NCBI GenBank assembly: GCA_036015235.1
Contig: CP107926.1
Location: 8,042,001-8,106,000 of the forward strand
Direction of reading: 5' to 3'
DNA length: 64,000 nt
Source: Streptomyces sp. NBC_00433
Lineage (GTDB): Bacteria; Actinomycetota; Actinomycetes; Streptomycetales; Streptomycetaceae
Positions 35,437 through 46,271 of the stretch are shown here, one piece after another. A program made the position numbers and the translations under genes. Numbering within the stretch: position 1 is the first letter of the stretch; every line of letters begins with the position of its first letter. A model generated the notes under the pieces. The model was not told the DNA's origin and did not search any database. It saw nothing but the letters and a program-made list of their open reading frames with translations.

Positions 35437-36948
35437 TCACACCCGGGTCGAGCCGCCCGCGCCCGGCTCCAGCGGCGGCGCGGAGAAGCCGCAGTGCGCC
35501 CGGCACTCCGGCTGCGGCGGCGGAGGGGCCCCGTCCTCCCGCAGCGCCCCCGCCGGCACCAGGGTGAAGGCCAGCAGCGCCGCCAGCCCGCACAGGCCCG
35601 CGCAGATGTACATCGACGAGCCGAAAGCCGCGTCCACCCTGTGCGGCGAGCGGTAGGCCTGGTTCGACAGGCCCACCAGCAGCGGCAGCGCGGCCACGAT
35701 CAGCAGTTGCGCGACCCGGGCCGCCGCGTTGTTCACGCCGCTGGCGATGCCGGCGTGGTCGACGGCCACCGAGGCCAGCACGGTGGCCGTCAGCGGTGCC
35801 ACGAAAATGCTCATCCCCAGCCCCTGCACCACCACCGCGGGCAGCACGTCGAGCACGTACGACGACGAGCCGGGGCCGAGCCGGGTGAGCAGCAGCAGCC
35901 CGGCCGCGGTCACCAGCGGGCCCACCGTCAGCGGCAGCCGCGGCCCGATCCGCTGGGCCATCGCACCCGCGGGCGCCGACAGCAGCAGCAACAGCACGGT
36001 CACCGGCAGCGTCGCGAGCCCGGCCCGCAGCGCGCTGTAGCCGGCGGCGATCTGCAGTTGCACGGGCAGCACGAAGAACACCCCGCCGATCGCCGCGTAC
36101 AGACACAGCGTCACCACGTTCATCGAGGTGAAGAGCCGGGAGGAGAAGACCGACAGCGGCAGCATCGGGTGCTCCCGCCGGCGCTCGGTCCGCACGAAGG
36201 CGACCCCGCAGGCCACCCCCGCCGCCGCGGGCACCACGATCGACGGCCACGGCGGATGGCCGGCTGCGGTGATCAGCGCGTAGGTGATGCCGGCCAGGCA
36301 CAGCGCGGCCAGCGCGGCGCCCCGCACGTCGAAACTGCCGGACGCCGTACGGTCGCGGCTCTCGGGCACATGGCGGACCGCGATCGCCACCACCACCGCG
36401 GCCAGCGGCAGGTTGACCAGGAAGATCCACCGCCAGCCGGGGCCGTCCACCAGGTACCCGCCGAGGAAGGGCCCGACCGCGCCGGCCACCCCGCCGAGCC
36501 CCGACCAGGCGCCGACCGCCTTGGCCCGGTCCTCCGGCCGGAAGGACGACTGCACCAGCGCCAGCGAACCCGGCGTCAGCAGCGCGCCGCCCACCCCCTG
36601 CAGGGCGCGGGCGGCGATCAGCACCCCGGTGCCCGGCGCGGCCCCGCACGCCGCCGAGGCCAGCGCGAACCACACCACGCCGATGACGAAGACCTTGCGC
36701 CGCCCGTAGCGGTCGCCGAGGCCGCCGCCGAGCAGGATCAGCCCGGCCAGCGTCAGCAGGTAGCCGTTCACGGTCCACTGGAGGTCGGCGAGGGTCGCGC
36801 CCAGGTCCTCGCCGATGCGCGGGAGCGCGATATTGACGATGGTGCCGTCGAGCAGCGCCATCCCCGACCCGAGCACCGAGCACGCCAGCACCCAGCGACC
36901 CGTCGCCGACGCCAGCGGTACACCCACTGCGGGCTGCTCCGGTGTCAT
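35437..36948 (-). CDS. MFS drug exporter (EmrB/QacA-like DHA2)
   Basis: A 503-residue transporter with about 14 membrane segments. LDGTIVNIALPRIGEDLGATLADLQWTVNGYLLTLAGLILLGGGLGDRYGRRKVFVIG is the classic DHA2 start. GVGGALLTPGSLALVQSSF and GPFLGGYLVDGPGWRWIFLVNLP follow. It converges on the MarR gene with only 30 nt between stops. The substrate is unknown, and no regulator is adjacent on its own strand. Confidence 0.92.
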   Translation of the reverse strand: MTPEQPAVGVPLASATGRWVLACSVLGSGMALLDGTIVNIALPRIGEDLGATLADLQWTVNGYLLTLAGLILLGGGLGDRYGRRKVFVIGVVWFALASAACGAAPGTGVLIAARALQGVGGALLTPGSLALVQSSFRPEDRAKAVGAWSGLGGVAGAVGPFLGGYLVDGPGWRWIFLVNLPLAAVVVAIAVRHVPESRDRTASGSFDVRGAALAALCLAGITYALITAAGHPPWPSIVVPAAAGVACGVAFVRTERRREHPMLPLSVFSSRLFTSMNVVTLCLYAAIGGVFFVLPVQLQIAAGYSALRAGLATLPVTVLLLLLSAPAGAMAQRIGPRLPLTVGPLVTAAGLLLLTRLGPGSSSYVLDVLPAVVVQGLGMSIFVAPLTATVLASVAVDHAGIASGVNNAAARVAQLLIVAALPLLVGLSNQAYRSPHRVDAAFGSSMYICAGLCGLAALLAFTLVPAGALREDGAPPPPQPECRAHCGFSAPPLEPGAGGSTRV

Positions 36949-37087
36949 ACGGCCACCTTATGGTGTCGCCGCCGCGGCCGGGGGGCGACGCGGTCATGGC
37001 TCGCGCGAGCGGGGCGGTGCTGCGGTGCGGGCGGGCGACGGATAACAATGGTCGGGCCCGACGCAAGCCGTAGCTAAGGAGACGTGG

Positions 37088-38728
<1,641 letters not shown>

Positions 38729-38816
38729 GCCCGCGCGCCGCGGCCGGGGGGCCCAAGGAGGCCGGGACCCCCGGCGCGGGGACGGCTCAGGCCGGCTGGG
38801 CTGCCTGGGGGCCGGC

Positions 38817-39303
38817 TTAGGCGCCGCCGCGCAGCAGTTCCGCGTGCGAGCCGACCTCCGCGATCCGGCCCTCGTCCATCACCACGATCCGGTCGGCGTT
38901 CCTGACGGTCGACAGCCGGTGCGCCACCACGAAGACCGTACGGCCGCGCACCAGCCGGGTGAGCGCCTGCTGCACGAGGGCCTCGGAGCGCGAGTCCAGC
39001 GCCGAGGTGGCCTCGTCCAGGATCAGCACCCGGGGGTCGCGGATCAGCGCCCTGGCGATGGCGAGGCGCTGCTTCTGCCCGCCGGACAGCCGCCCCCCGG
39101 ACACCGCCGCCTTGCCGTCGTTCTGCTCCAGGTCGGGCGCCTGCAGCACCTCGCCGATCGAGCGGGCCGACTCCAGGCCCTTGCCGATCTGCGGCGTCAG
39201 GGTCAGCAGCGTGGTGACCGAGCCGGTGAGGCCGGAGAAGTACGTCTGCTGCGCGGCGGTCTCGATCGCCTCGACGTCCCTGATCACCTTGTCACACCGC
39301 CCC
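38817..39303 (-). pseudogene. ABC exporter remnant lacking Walker A
   Basis: The open frame encodes the end of an exporter membrane domain (IETAAQQTYFSGLTGSV, ARSIGEVLQAPDLEQNDGKAAV). It then goes directly to SGGRLSGGQKQRLAIARAL, the signature motif, and continues with Walker B LILDEATSALD and the H-loop AHRLST. The nucleotide-binding part that should lie between, including Walker A and the Q-loop, about 120 residues, is missing in frame. The first five membrane helices are also missing. The sequence begins right after the stop of the dehydrogenase gene. It cannot hydrolyse ATP and is best read as a deletion scar. Confidence 0.85.
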
Positions 39304-40389
39304 TTACATCACCACCACGGACCGCAGGACGTCACCGGCCTGCATGCGGGTGAAGGCGTCCTCGATCTCGTCCAGCGCGATGGTCTCGCTCACGAAGGCG
39401 CCCAGGTCGAGGCGCCCTTGGAGGTGCAGGTCGATCAGCATCGGGAAGTCGCGCGACGGCAGGCAGTCGCCGTACCAGGACGACTTGAGCGCGCCGCCGC
39501 GGCCGAAGACGTCGAGCAGCGGGAGCTCCAGCCGCATCTCCGGGGTGGGCACCCCGACCAGGACGACGGTGCCCGCCAGATCCCGGGCGTAGAAGGCCTG
39601 TTCGTACGTCTCCGGGCGGCCGACCGCGTCGATCACCACGTCGGCGCCGTGCCCGCCGGTCAGCTCGCGGATCGCTTTGACGGGGTCCTGGACCCGGGAG
39701 TTGACGGTGTGGGTGGCGCCCAGCGCGGAGGCGGTGGCGAGCTTGCGGTCGTCGAGGTCCACCGCGATGATCCGGGCGGCGCCGGCCAGCCGCGCCCCGG
39801 CGACCGCCGCATTGCCCACCCCGCCGCAGCCGATCACCGCGACCGAGTCGCCACGGCCGACCGCGCCGGTGTTGACCGCGGCGCCGATCCCGGCCATCAC
39901 ACCGCAGCCGAGCAGCCCGGCCACCGACGGCGACACCGAAGGGTCGACCTTCGTGCACTGCCCGGCCGCCACCAGGGTCTTCTCGGCGAAGGCGCCGATG
40001 CCCAGGGCGGGGGAGAGCGCCGTGCCCGCGGCCGTGGTCATCTTCTGCCGGGCATTGTGGGTGTCGAAGCAATACCAGGGCCGCCCGCGCAGGCACGCCC
40101 GGCACCGGCCGCACACCGCACGCCAGTTGAGGATCACGAAGTCGCCGGGCACCACCTCGGTGACGCCCTCCCCGACCTCCTCGACCAGACCCGCGGCCTC
40201 GTGCCCGAGCAGATACGGGAAGTCGTCGCCGATACCGCCCTGCCGGTAGTGCAGATCGGTGTGGCAGACCCCGCACGCCTGGACCCGCACCACCACCTCG
40301 CCGGGACCCGGGTCGGGCACCGTCACCGTCTCGATCCGTACCCGCTCGCCCTTGCCGGGTGCCACCACCCCGCGGACTTCCTGTGCCAT
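39304..40389 (-). CDS. mscR: S-(hydroxymethyl)mycothiol dehydrogenase
   Basis: A 361-residue zinc-dependent medium-chain dehydrogenase. CGVCHTDLHYRQG and GHEAAGLVEEVGEGV supply the catalytic zinc ligands. CGRCRACLRGRPWYC supplies the structural zinc. VAVIGCGGVGNAAVAGA is the NAD site. Sequence and length agree with mycothiol-dependent formaldehyde dehydrogenase of actinobacteria, which oxidises the formaldehyde-mycothiol adduct. In relatives a metallo-hydrolase gene often follows. Here the ABC remnant occupies that place. Confidence 0.92.
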   Translation of the reverse strand: MAQEVRGVVAPGKGERVRIETVTVPDPGPGEVVVRVQACGVCHTDLHYRQGGIGDDFPYLLGHEAAGLVEEVGEGVTEVVPGDFVILNWRAVCGRCRACLRGRPWYCFDTHNARQKMTTAAGTALSPALGIGAFAEKTLVAAGQCTKVDPSVSPSVAGLLGCGVMAGIGAAVNTGAVGRGDSVAVIGCGGVGNAAVAGARLAGAARIIAVDLDDRKLATASALGATHTVNSRVQDPVKAIRELTGGHGADVVIDAVGRPETYEQAFYARDLAGTVVLVGVPTPEMRLELPLLDVFGRGGALKSSWYGDCLPSRDFPMLIDLHLQGRLDLGAFVSETIALDEIEDAFTRMQAGDVLRSVVVM

Positions 40390-40531
40390 GGCTGAGCCCT
40401 CCTTCGCCGACGTCCACCGCTGACCCTAGGGGTCGGAGGAGGGCCCGCGGCAGTATGCGGCAGGGTCCGACCGGGTGGCGCCCCAGCAGGCGGCCCGCGC
40501 CGCCCGCCTGCCGCACGGTCCCGCCCGCCGG

Positions 40532-41257
40532 TCAGCGGCGGGCCGCTCCCCTGGCCCGGCGGTAGAGCACCGCGCCGCCGAGCAGCAGCGCCAGGCTGCC
40601 CGCGGCCGCCGTGCCGACACCGCCGGCCCCGGTGTGCGCCAGCGTCGGGGCGTCGGGCGCCGTCTCTGCGGGCGACACCTGCTCGGGCACACTGCCGGGC
40701 GGTGCCGGGATCGGGGCGTGGACCGGCGGCGGCGGGGTCTCGCCGTTCACCGCCGTGTTGCCGCCGGACGGGTTGCCGACGCCGACCGCGCTCACACCGT
40801 TGCCCGACAGGTTCAGCGGCAGGTCGAGCGGCAGCAGCAGCCCGTTGCCCGCCAGCACACCCGCCGAGCCGTGCGTGTCACCCGCCGCGTGCGCGCCGCC
40901 CGAGCGGCCGCGCGCGATACCCGAGGCCACCGACTCGTCGGCCGCGGAACCCGCATGGCGGGCCGGGCGGGCCGAACCGCTCCTGCCGGGTGCCGCGGCC
41001 GACGAGGACGACCCCGACGACACGTTCGCACACGCGTTGCCCGACACCGAGTTCAGCAGGCCGACCACACTGATCGTATTTCCGCAGGCATTCACCGGCA
41101 CATGCACGGGAACCTGCGCCGAATTGCCCGACAGGACTCCCGGTGAACCCGAGGCATCCCCTTCGGCGGCCGCATCAGCCTGCGCATATCCCGCGGAGGC
41201 CAGCACGCCGCCGGCGACCATCGCGGTGACAAGTCCCTTTCGGGCGAGCCTGTTCAT
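40532..41257 (-). CDS. Long chaplin with two chaplin repeats and LAHTG sorting signal
   Basis: A 241-residue protein with a signal peptide to about 28. Chaplin repeat 1 (about 33-80) reads GSPGVLSGNSAQVPVHVPVNACGNTISVVG and has both cysteines. Repeat 2 (about 128-172) reads GSAGVLAGNGLLLPLDLPLNLSGNGVSAVG and has none. A Pro-rich spacer leads to LAHTG, a hydrophobic stretch and an RRARGAARR tail, so sortase (class E type) anchors it to peptidoglycan. Chaplins form amyloid-like surface films on aerial hyphae. An AGGAA site precedes the ATG. The cysteine-free second repeat is unusual. Confidence 0.93.
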   Translation of the reverse strand: MNRLARKGLVTAMVAGGVLASAGYAQADAAAEGDASGSPGVLSGNSAQVPVHVPVNACGNTISVVGLLNSVSGNACANVSSGSSSSAAAPGRSGSARPARHAGSAADESVASGIARGRSGGAHAAGDTHGSAGVLAGNGLLLPLDLPLNLSGNGVSAVGVGNPSGGNTAVNGETPPPPVHAPIPAPPGSVPEQVSPAETAPDAPTLAHTGAGGVGTAAAGSLALLLGGAVLYRRARGAARR

Positions 41258-41433
41258 ACGATTCCTGCCTTCCGGACATCAACACGGGCCGCATGCCCGC
41301 ACCGTGACAACGTCGCAGAGGGCCAATCACGTCATGCCGGCGGCTGATTTCATCCCAACGGGTGGGTTTTCGCCACCGAGTTGTGACAGCCGGATATTCA
41401 CACCGGAGAAAGCGGTGACGACATGGCGGCCCG

Positions 41434-41640
41434 TCAGGCCGCCGCCGCTTCCTCGTCCTCGATACGCGCTCGGGCCGCCGCCAGCGCAGGGACGATCTCC
41501 CGGGTACCGGTGGTCACGCACAACGTGTACGCGGTGTCCCGGAGTTGCTGCGCGATGCGCGGGTCCGTGCTGTCGGCGTCGGAAAGTGCCTCGTAGCGTT
41601 CCACCAGGTTCCGCAGGACCGTCGGGTGGGCCATCAGCAT
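41434..41640 (-). CDS. DUF5133-type small protein
   Basis: A 68-residue protein starting at the ATG at 41640, with GAGGAG about 9 nt upstream. It begins MLMAHPTVLRNLVERYEAL and continues with two predicted helices (IAQQLRDTAYTLCVTTGTREI), as in the DUF5133 family found in Streptomyces. The function is unknown. A longer in-frame extension upstream has no support. Confidence 0.8.
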   Translation of the reverse strand: MLMAHPTVLRNLVERYEALSDADSTDPRIAQQLRDTAYTLCVTTGTREIVPALAAARARIEDEEAAAA

Positions 41641-41920
41641 CTTCGTACTCCTCGGTGATCGGTGAAGTCGCCCCCCGTATGCCCGCTCCCCACGAGGCGC
41701 ATGCGGGATACACGCGCAATGTCGCGCACGTCTCATCGGCGCACGGGCCCGCCGCGCCGCCGCCCGCGCCCCCCAACTGCCCCCGCACGGAAGAGGACCG
41801 GGCGGGGGACCTGGATGGATGTCCCCCGCCCGGCCCGTGGAGCCCGGCGCTTTTCGCCGACGGAGCGACGAGTCGACCGATCGATACGGCCTGACCGCCG
41901 CCCCTTGCCCGACTCTCGCC

Positions 41921-42094
41921 TTAGTCGATACTGCGCAGGATGTGCGTCTCGCTCAGGTCGTCCTCATATCCCGCCAGACGGATCGGGGCGCACCGGGACC
42001 AGGTGTCCAGGGGGCCCTCGTCGTCCATGAGCGCCGCGGACTCGCCTTTGTGCTCCGCCGCTGTCTCTTTGCGCTTGAGCTGATCTCGTGACAC
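41921..42094 (-). CDS. Small hypothetical protein (57 aa)
   Basis: The frame starts at a GTG at 42094 with GGAG 8 nt upstream and ends in TAA. It begins VSRDQLKRKETAAEHKGES. The C-terminal part LAGYEDDLSETHILRSID looks constrained, with several acidic residues. Codon use follows the genome's third-position GC bias less strictly than large genes, but the frame, ribosome site and balanced composition argue for a real gene. The protein is hydrophilic, with one Cys and one Trp, and no function is recognised. Confidence 0.6.
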   Translation of the reverse strand: MSRDQLKRKETAAEHKGESAALMDDEGPLDTWSRCAPIRLAGYEDDLSETHILRSID

Positions 42095-42424
42095 CGCGCA
42101 CTCCTTAGCGTCGCGTCGACCGGATGCGCCCTACGCGGCCATGGCCCTGCGTCGGACGCCCGGATGGATTCCAATTTCGGGCGGTGCGGACGCGGTGGCG
42201 CCTTGCGGTAGCCGGAATCGTGGCCGAGGTGGCGACTCGCTCCGGGACGGGTCCAAGGGGCCGGTACATCCCCTGGAACCTGCTCGTCCAGCACAGCGTA
42301 TTCTGTCCGGCCCCGCCGCCACCAGCCGGTTTTGCCTCGTGTTCAGCTCCGGGGCGCCACCCGTACAACCGGCCGGACCCGGACCCGGCCGCCGCAGCAC
42401 TGGGCACGGTTGCTACCGTTTCCC
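42095..42424. other. Divergent intergenic region
   Basis: The stretch between the 57-aa gene and the EntS-like MFS should hold both promoters. TACCGT at 42412-42417 ends 7 nt before the MFS GTG and could be the -10 box of a leaderless transcript. No operator was recognised. Confidence 0.35.
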
Positions 42425-43741
42425 GTGCTCAAGAGCGAGAAGTACCGTAAAAACCCGACTGGGCCATCCGGGTCCGAGATACCCGGCCCGGCGCCCACCG
42501 GGCGCAAAAACCGGCTGCTCGCGGATATCGGCCCGCTGCGCGAGCACGCCGACTTCCGCCGTCTGTGGTTCGGCAACACCGTGTCCTACATCGGCCAGCA
42601 GATGACGGCGATGGCCGTCGCGCTCCAGGTCTACGCGATCACCGGCTCCAGCTTCTACGTCGGCCTGGTCGGCCTGTGCTCCCTGGTGCCGCTGGTCGTC
42701 TTCGGGCTCTACGGCGGCGCCGTCGCCGACGCCGTGGACCGCCGCAGGCTCGGCCTGGTGACCTCGACCGGCCTCACGGTCCTGTCCGCGGCGCTCGCCG
42801 CCGTGGCGATACTCCATGTGCGGTCCATCGCGGTGCTCTACGCGATCGTCGCCCTCCAGGCGGTCTGCTTCGCCATGAACTCCCCGGCCCGCTCCTCGAT
42901 GATCCCCCGCCTGCTGCCCCCCGAGCAGCTGCCCGCGGCCAACGCGCTCGCGTCGCTGGCCGGCGGCGTCGGGCAGATGGCAGGACCCATGCTCGGCGGC
43001 GTCTTCGTCGGCCTGTGGGGCTACCAGGCCGCCTACCTGATCGACGCCGCCGCCTTCACCGCCTCCCTCTACGCGATGTGGCGGCTGCCCGCGATGCTCC
43101 CGGGCGACGGCGACGGGGCCGTCCGCCGCCGCCCCTCGGTCGTCGAGGGCCTGCGCTACCTGGCCGCCCGGCCCAACCTGCGCACCACCTTCGTCTCCGA
43201 CCTCGCGGCCATGGTGCTGGCCCAGCCGCGCGTCCTCTTCCCCGCGGTCGCGGGCCTGTGGTTCGGCGGCGACACCCGCACGGTCGGCCTGCTGGCCGCC
43301 GCACCCGCGGTGGGCGCCCTGCTGGGCAGCGTCTTCTCCGGCTGGTACGGCCGCGTACGCCGCCAGGGCTTCGCCGTCCTGGCCGCGGTGGCCTCCTGGG
43401 GCGCCGCGGTCGCCGTCTTCGGCCTGACCCGCAACCTCTGGCTCGGCCTGTGCTTCCTCGCCCTCGCGGGCTGCGCCGACACCGTCAGCATGGTCTTCCG
43501 CAACACCATGCTCCAGTCCGCCGCCCCCGACGACATGCGCGGCCGCCTCCAGGGCGTCTTCCTCGTCGTGGTCGTCGGCGGCCCCCGCCTCGGCGACTTC
43601 CTCGCCGGCACCACCGCCGACCTCTTCTCCCCGACGACCGCCGTCGTCGGCGGCGGCCTCGCGTGCATCGCCGCGATCACGCTGACCGCGCTTTTCCAGC
43701 GCGGCTTCCTCTCCTACGACTCCCGGCGACCGGTCGCCTGA
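42425..43741 (+). CDS. MFS exporter, EntS-like
   Basis: A 438-residue transporter with about 10-12 membrane segments. It has FRRLWFGNTVSYIGQQMTAMAVALQVYAI at the start, YGGAVADAVDRRRLG as motif A and AFTASLYAMWRLP in the middle. APDDMRGRLQGVFLVVV is typical of EntS/siderophore-exporter-like MFS proteins. The start is a GTG without a ribosome site, fitting a leaderless mRNA. Siderophore or drug export is possible, and no biosynthesis genes lie nearby to decide. Confidence 0.85.
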   Translation: MLKSEKYRKNPTGPSGSEIPGPAPTGRKNRLLADIGPLREHADFRRLWFGNTVSYIGQQMTAMAVALQVYAITGSSFYVGLVGLCSLVPLVVFGLYGGAVADAVDRRRLGLVTSTGLTVLSAALAAVAILHVRSIAVLYAIVALQAVCFAMNSPARSSMIPRLLPPEQLPAANALASLAGGVGQMAGPMLGGVFVGLWGYQAAYLIDAAAFTASLYAMWRLPAMLPGDGDGAVRRRPSVVEGLRYLAARPNLRTTFVSDLAAMVLAQPRVLFPAVAGLWFGGDTRTVGLLAAAPAVGALLGSVFSGWYGRVRRQGFAVLAAVASWGAAVAVFGLTRNLWLGLCFLALAGCADTVSMVFRNTMLQSAAPDDMRGRLQGVFLVVVVGGPRLGDFLAGTTADLFSPTTAVVGGGLACIAAITLTALFQRGFLSYDSRRPVA

Positions 43742-44029
43742 AACGCCGGTCGCCCGGCGCGTGCGCCGGCCGGGACGCGGGCAGTCGCCTGCGACCGCGG
43801 GCGGGCGCCGGGGCGCCGTACCCGGCGGGGCGCTGACACTGCGCGACGCCTGGCGCTGGGGGACCTCCCACCGAAGGCAGGGGGACTGCTCTGCGTTGTC
43901 GCAGTCGTCCGGGTGTTGTGAGGGCGACTCATCCGCCCTGCGACGTACCGCGCCGGACGCCGTGAACCTGCGTGGTCGCAGGAACCAGCCGTGGAGCAGG
44001 GCGGCTGCAATGGCCGCGAGGTGGTGCTG

Positions 44030-44212
44030 TCACGGGCCGGCCGCTGCCGCCGCGGCCGTCAGGAGGGTCGGTCGCTCTGCGGTGCCCGCCGCCGGCGACC
44101 CGCGCGGCTCCGCCGTCGAACCGGGGCAGGCGGCGCGCAGCGCGGCCAGCAGCTCTCCGGCGAGCGCGGCCCGTACCGAGGGATCCAAGTCCGCGCCCCG
44201 CCCCGAGGTCAC
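44030..44212 (-). CDS. Possible 60-aa protein coupled to ychJ
   Basis: This small frame begins with a GTG that overlaps the ychJ TGA as GTGA and ends at a TGA. The product starts MTSGRGADLDPSVRAALAGELLAALRAACPG, which can form a helix, and ends in an Ala-rich tail. Start-stop overlap is the main support, since composition alone cannot separate it from chance in such GC-rich DNA. The 288 bases beyond it, up to the MFS stop, hold several short GC hairpins and nothing else recognised. Confidence 0.35.
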   Translation of the reverse strand: MTSGRGADLDPSVRAALAGELLAALRAACPGSTAEPRGSPAAGTAERPTLLTAAAAAAGP

Positions 44213-44604
44213 CGCCCGGCCTCGCCGACGTAGACCCACGCGCCGCCCTCCCGCACGAAGCGGCTGTCCTCGTGCTGCTCGCCCGACGCGCCGCCGGCGC
44301 GGTAGCGCGCCCGGAATTCCACCGTCCCTTCCGAGTGGAAGGCGCTGCCCCCCGTGCTGCCGAGGATCTCCAGGCCGGTCCAGCGCACGTCCCGGTCCAG
44401 GGCCAGCTCGCGCGGCCTGGTCGAGGAGTGCCAGCTGCGCAGCAGATAGGCGGCGTCGCCCACGGCGAAGGCGCTGTAGCGCGACCTCATCAGCTGCTCG
44501 GCTGTCGCAGCCGCGGTACGACCCGCGTGCAGCGCGCCGCAGCAGTCGGCATATGCGGCGGCCAGGCCGCAGGGGCAGGGGGCGGGCTTGCGTGGCGCGG
44601 ACAT
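44209..44604 (-). CDS. ychJ: YchJ-family SEC-C motif protein
   Basis: A 131-residue protein. The N-terminal CPCGLAAAYADCCG is the SEC-C zinc motif. MRSRYSAFAVGDAAYLLRSWH and VEFRARYRAGGASGEQHEDSRFVREGGAWVYV are the conserved YchJ core, an NTF2-like fold. The ATG at 44604 is the natural start. The cellular role of the family is unknown. Confidence 0.9.
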   Translation of the reverse strand: MSAPRKPAPCPCGLAAAYADCCGALHAGRTAAATAEQLMRSRYSAFAVGDAAYLLRSWHSSTRPRELALDRDVRWTGLEILGSTGGSAFHSEGTVEFRARYRAGGASGEQHEDSRFVREGGAWVYVGEAGR

Positions 44605-44726
44605 GCTCCGATTGTCGCGGACGATCGCTGCGCCATTCGCAGCAACGGGTGTTTCGTCCGCGGCTGAGCGGAAATGCGCTGACGGGGCAGCGGTCCCGCG
44701 GTCCCGCGCGACGGAAGGACACCACC

Positions 44727-45110
44727 GTGAGTACGGCACCCCAGCAGCACGCAGAACCCTCGGCCCAGGTCACCGTCACCCTCGACAGCTGCGCCAAGGA
44801 GGACGCCAGGACCGTGCTCGACGCGCTGCACACCAGCTTCGCGGGCGACCGCGGCACCGAGGACCCGCCCCGCGAGGCGCCCGGCGGCGGCCCCATCGTC
44901 TGGACCGCCACCTTCGACGTGGCCCGCACGCTCGCCGTACCGGGCAGCCCCGCCCGACTCGCCGACCCCGTCACCCTCACCGCCCAAGGCGGCTACCACG
45001 CGGTCGACCGCCTCCGCGAGGGCCTCGCCGAATCCTTCGCCGTCACGGTCGTCGGCACGGCCTCCGGCGACCAGGAGGAGGAAGTGGGCTTCCGCCTGGA
45101 AAACCGCTGA
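44727..45110 (+). CDS. Hypothetical protein (127 aa)
   Basis: The protein starts at a GTG with an AAGGA site. It has an N-terminal TVTLDSCAKEDARTVLDALHTSF and a C-terminal LTAQGGYHAVDRLREGLAESFAVTVVGTASGDQEEEVGFRLENR, alternating strands and helices without signal peptide or membrane segment. The pattern suggests a small alpha/beta domain. No family is recognised. Confidence 0.7.
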   Translation: MSTAPQQHAEPSAQVTVTLDSCAKEDARTVLDALHTSFAGDRGTEDPPREAPGGGPIVWTATFDVARTLAVPGSPARLADPVTLTAQGGYHAVDRLREGLAESFAVTVVGTASGDQEEEVGFRLENR

Positions 45111-45157
45111 CCAGCTCTTCGGGGCGACCTTCAGCATGCTGCGGCGAGCACCGCCGG

Positions 45158-45769
45158 TCACTTGTCCAGGGCGACCCTGACGAGCGCCGCGGCCAGCACC
45201 GCCGGCTCCGCGTCGCCCGCGGCCCGCCGCAGCGGCGCGGGCCGGTCGGGCAGGCCTGCCTCAGCCGCGCCCTGCAAGGCCTTGCTGTCGAAGAAGGGTG
45301 CGATGTCCGGCCACACCAGCTGGACCTCCCGCAGGAAGATGTCCGCCCCGGCCGGCCCGATCCCCGGGAACTCCCGCAGTGCCGCGCGCAGCGCGCCCAG
45401 ATCGGCGCCGGCCTCCTCGTGCAGCCTCCGCAGATCCCCGCCGTAGCGCTCGGTCGCCAGCGCCGCGCCCTTGCCGAGCTGAGTCGCGGTGCTCTCGTCA
45501 TAGCGCCGATAGCCGCCGCGCCCCAGCGCGTCCACCCGCTCCTGCCAGGTCGCTGCGGCCATCCGCCGCGGGTCCCGCAGTCCCGCTTCCGCGAGGGCGC
45601 GTGCCGTCGCCACGGCCGTACCGCTGCGGATGCGTGCGCTCAGCAGCACGGTCAGGACGAGCAGCCGGTACAGCGGCTGCGGTGTGTCGCGGAGCGCGAT
45701 CCCGGCCTCGGCGGCGTACGTCTGGCCGTACGCCGCCAGTACCCTCTCGACGCGCTCGCCCTCTCCCAT
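45158..45769 (-). CDS. HhH-GPD/endonuclease III-like protein
   Basis: A 203-residue all-helical protein with YRLLVLTVLLSARIRSGTAV near the start and the helix-hairpin-helix LREFPGIGPAGADIFLREVQ at about 130-150. In classical endonuclease III the hairpin contains a catalytic Lys and is followed by an Asp and a 4Fe-4S cluster. Here the Lys is not at the usual place and no cysteine cluster is present, so lyase activity is doubtful. It lies near ligase and alkB genes and may take part in base repair. Confidence 0.75.
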   Translation of the reverse strand: MGEGERVERVLAAYGQTYAAEAGIALRDTPQPLYRLLVLTVLLSARIRSGTAVATARALAEAGLRDPRRMAAATWQERVDALGRGGYRRYDESTATQLGKGAALATERYGGDLRRLHEEAGADLGALRAALREFPGIGPAGADIFLREVQLVWPDIAPFFDSKALQGAAEAGLPDRPAPLRRAAGDAEPAVLAAALVRVALDK

Positions 45770-45885
45770 GCCGAGTCCTTACCCGGGCATACGAGACATA
45801 CGCATCTCCCCTGCGGGGTGGCTCGATGACCCTGCCTCCTGCGGTGACGCCGCTCCCCACCGCCGGTGGGGGCTGGCCGCGCCGT

Positions 45886-46260
45886 TCCCCGCGCCCCCAG
45901 GTGGTTGCCACTTGCCGTGGCGTCGCTTTCTTTCCCGCCTCTTCGGCGGGGCGCGCCGTTCCCCGCGCCCCTGAAAAACGGTCATCCCCCTGCGCAGAGC
46001 CCAGCCCCTCCCAAACGCCCGGACGCAGGAGGACGCAGGCCCAAAGGGGCGCGGGGAACGGCGCGCCCCCTCACGATGCACGCGCGGACAAGCACCGCAC
46101 CGCAAGGGGCAATCACCCCAGGGGCGCGGGGAACTGCGCGACACGCCACGACACAGCGGCACTGTGAACGCGACAGGACGTGGCACCCACCGAGGGGCGC
46201 GGGGAACTGCGCCACACGCCACGACGCGGCGGGACTGTGAGTGCGACAGGACGGGGCTGC
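45886..46260. repeat. Array of dispersed intergenic repeats (GGGGCGCGGGGAAC family)
   Basis: Five copies of the core lie here: two inverted (near 45886 and 45960) and three direct (near 46037, 46124 and 46196). They carry shared flanks such as ACCGCAAGGGGCAATCACCC and CACGCCACGACRCRGCGG. The inverted half also carries a GCGGGAAAGAAAGC segment that matches 59870-59890. The whole gene-free region 45770-46271 is made of this. Confidence 0.8.
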
Positions 46261-46271
46261 CCCCGGGAAGG

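Noticed and set aside
42124..42607. Overlapping frames on both strands in the divergent region
   Set aside because: They have no ribosome sites, unnatural composition and different frame from the MFS gene.
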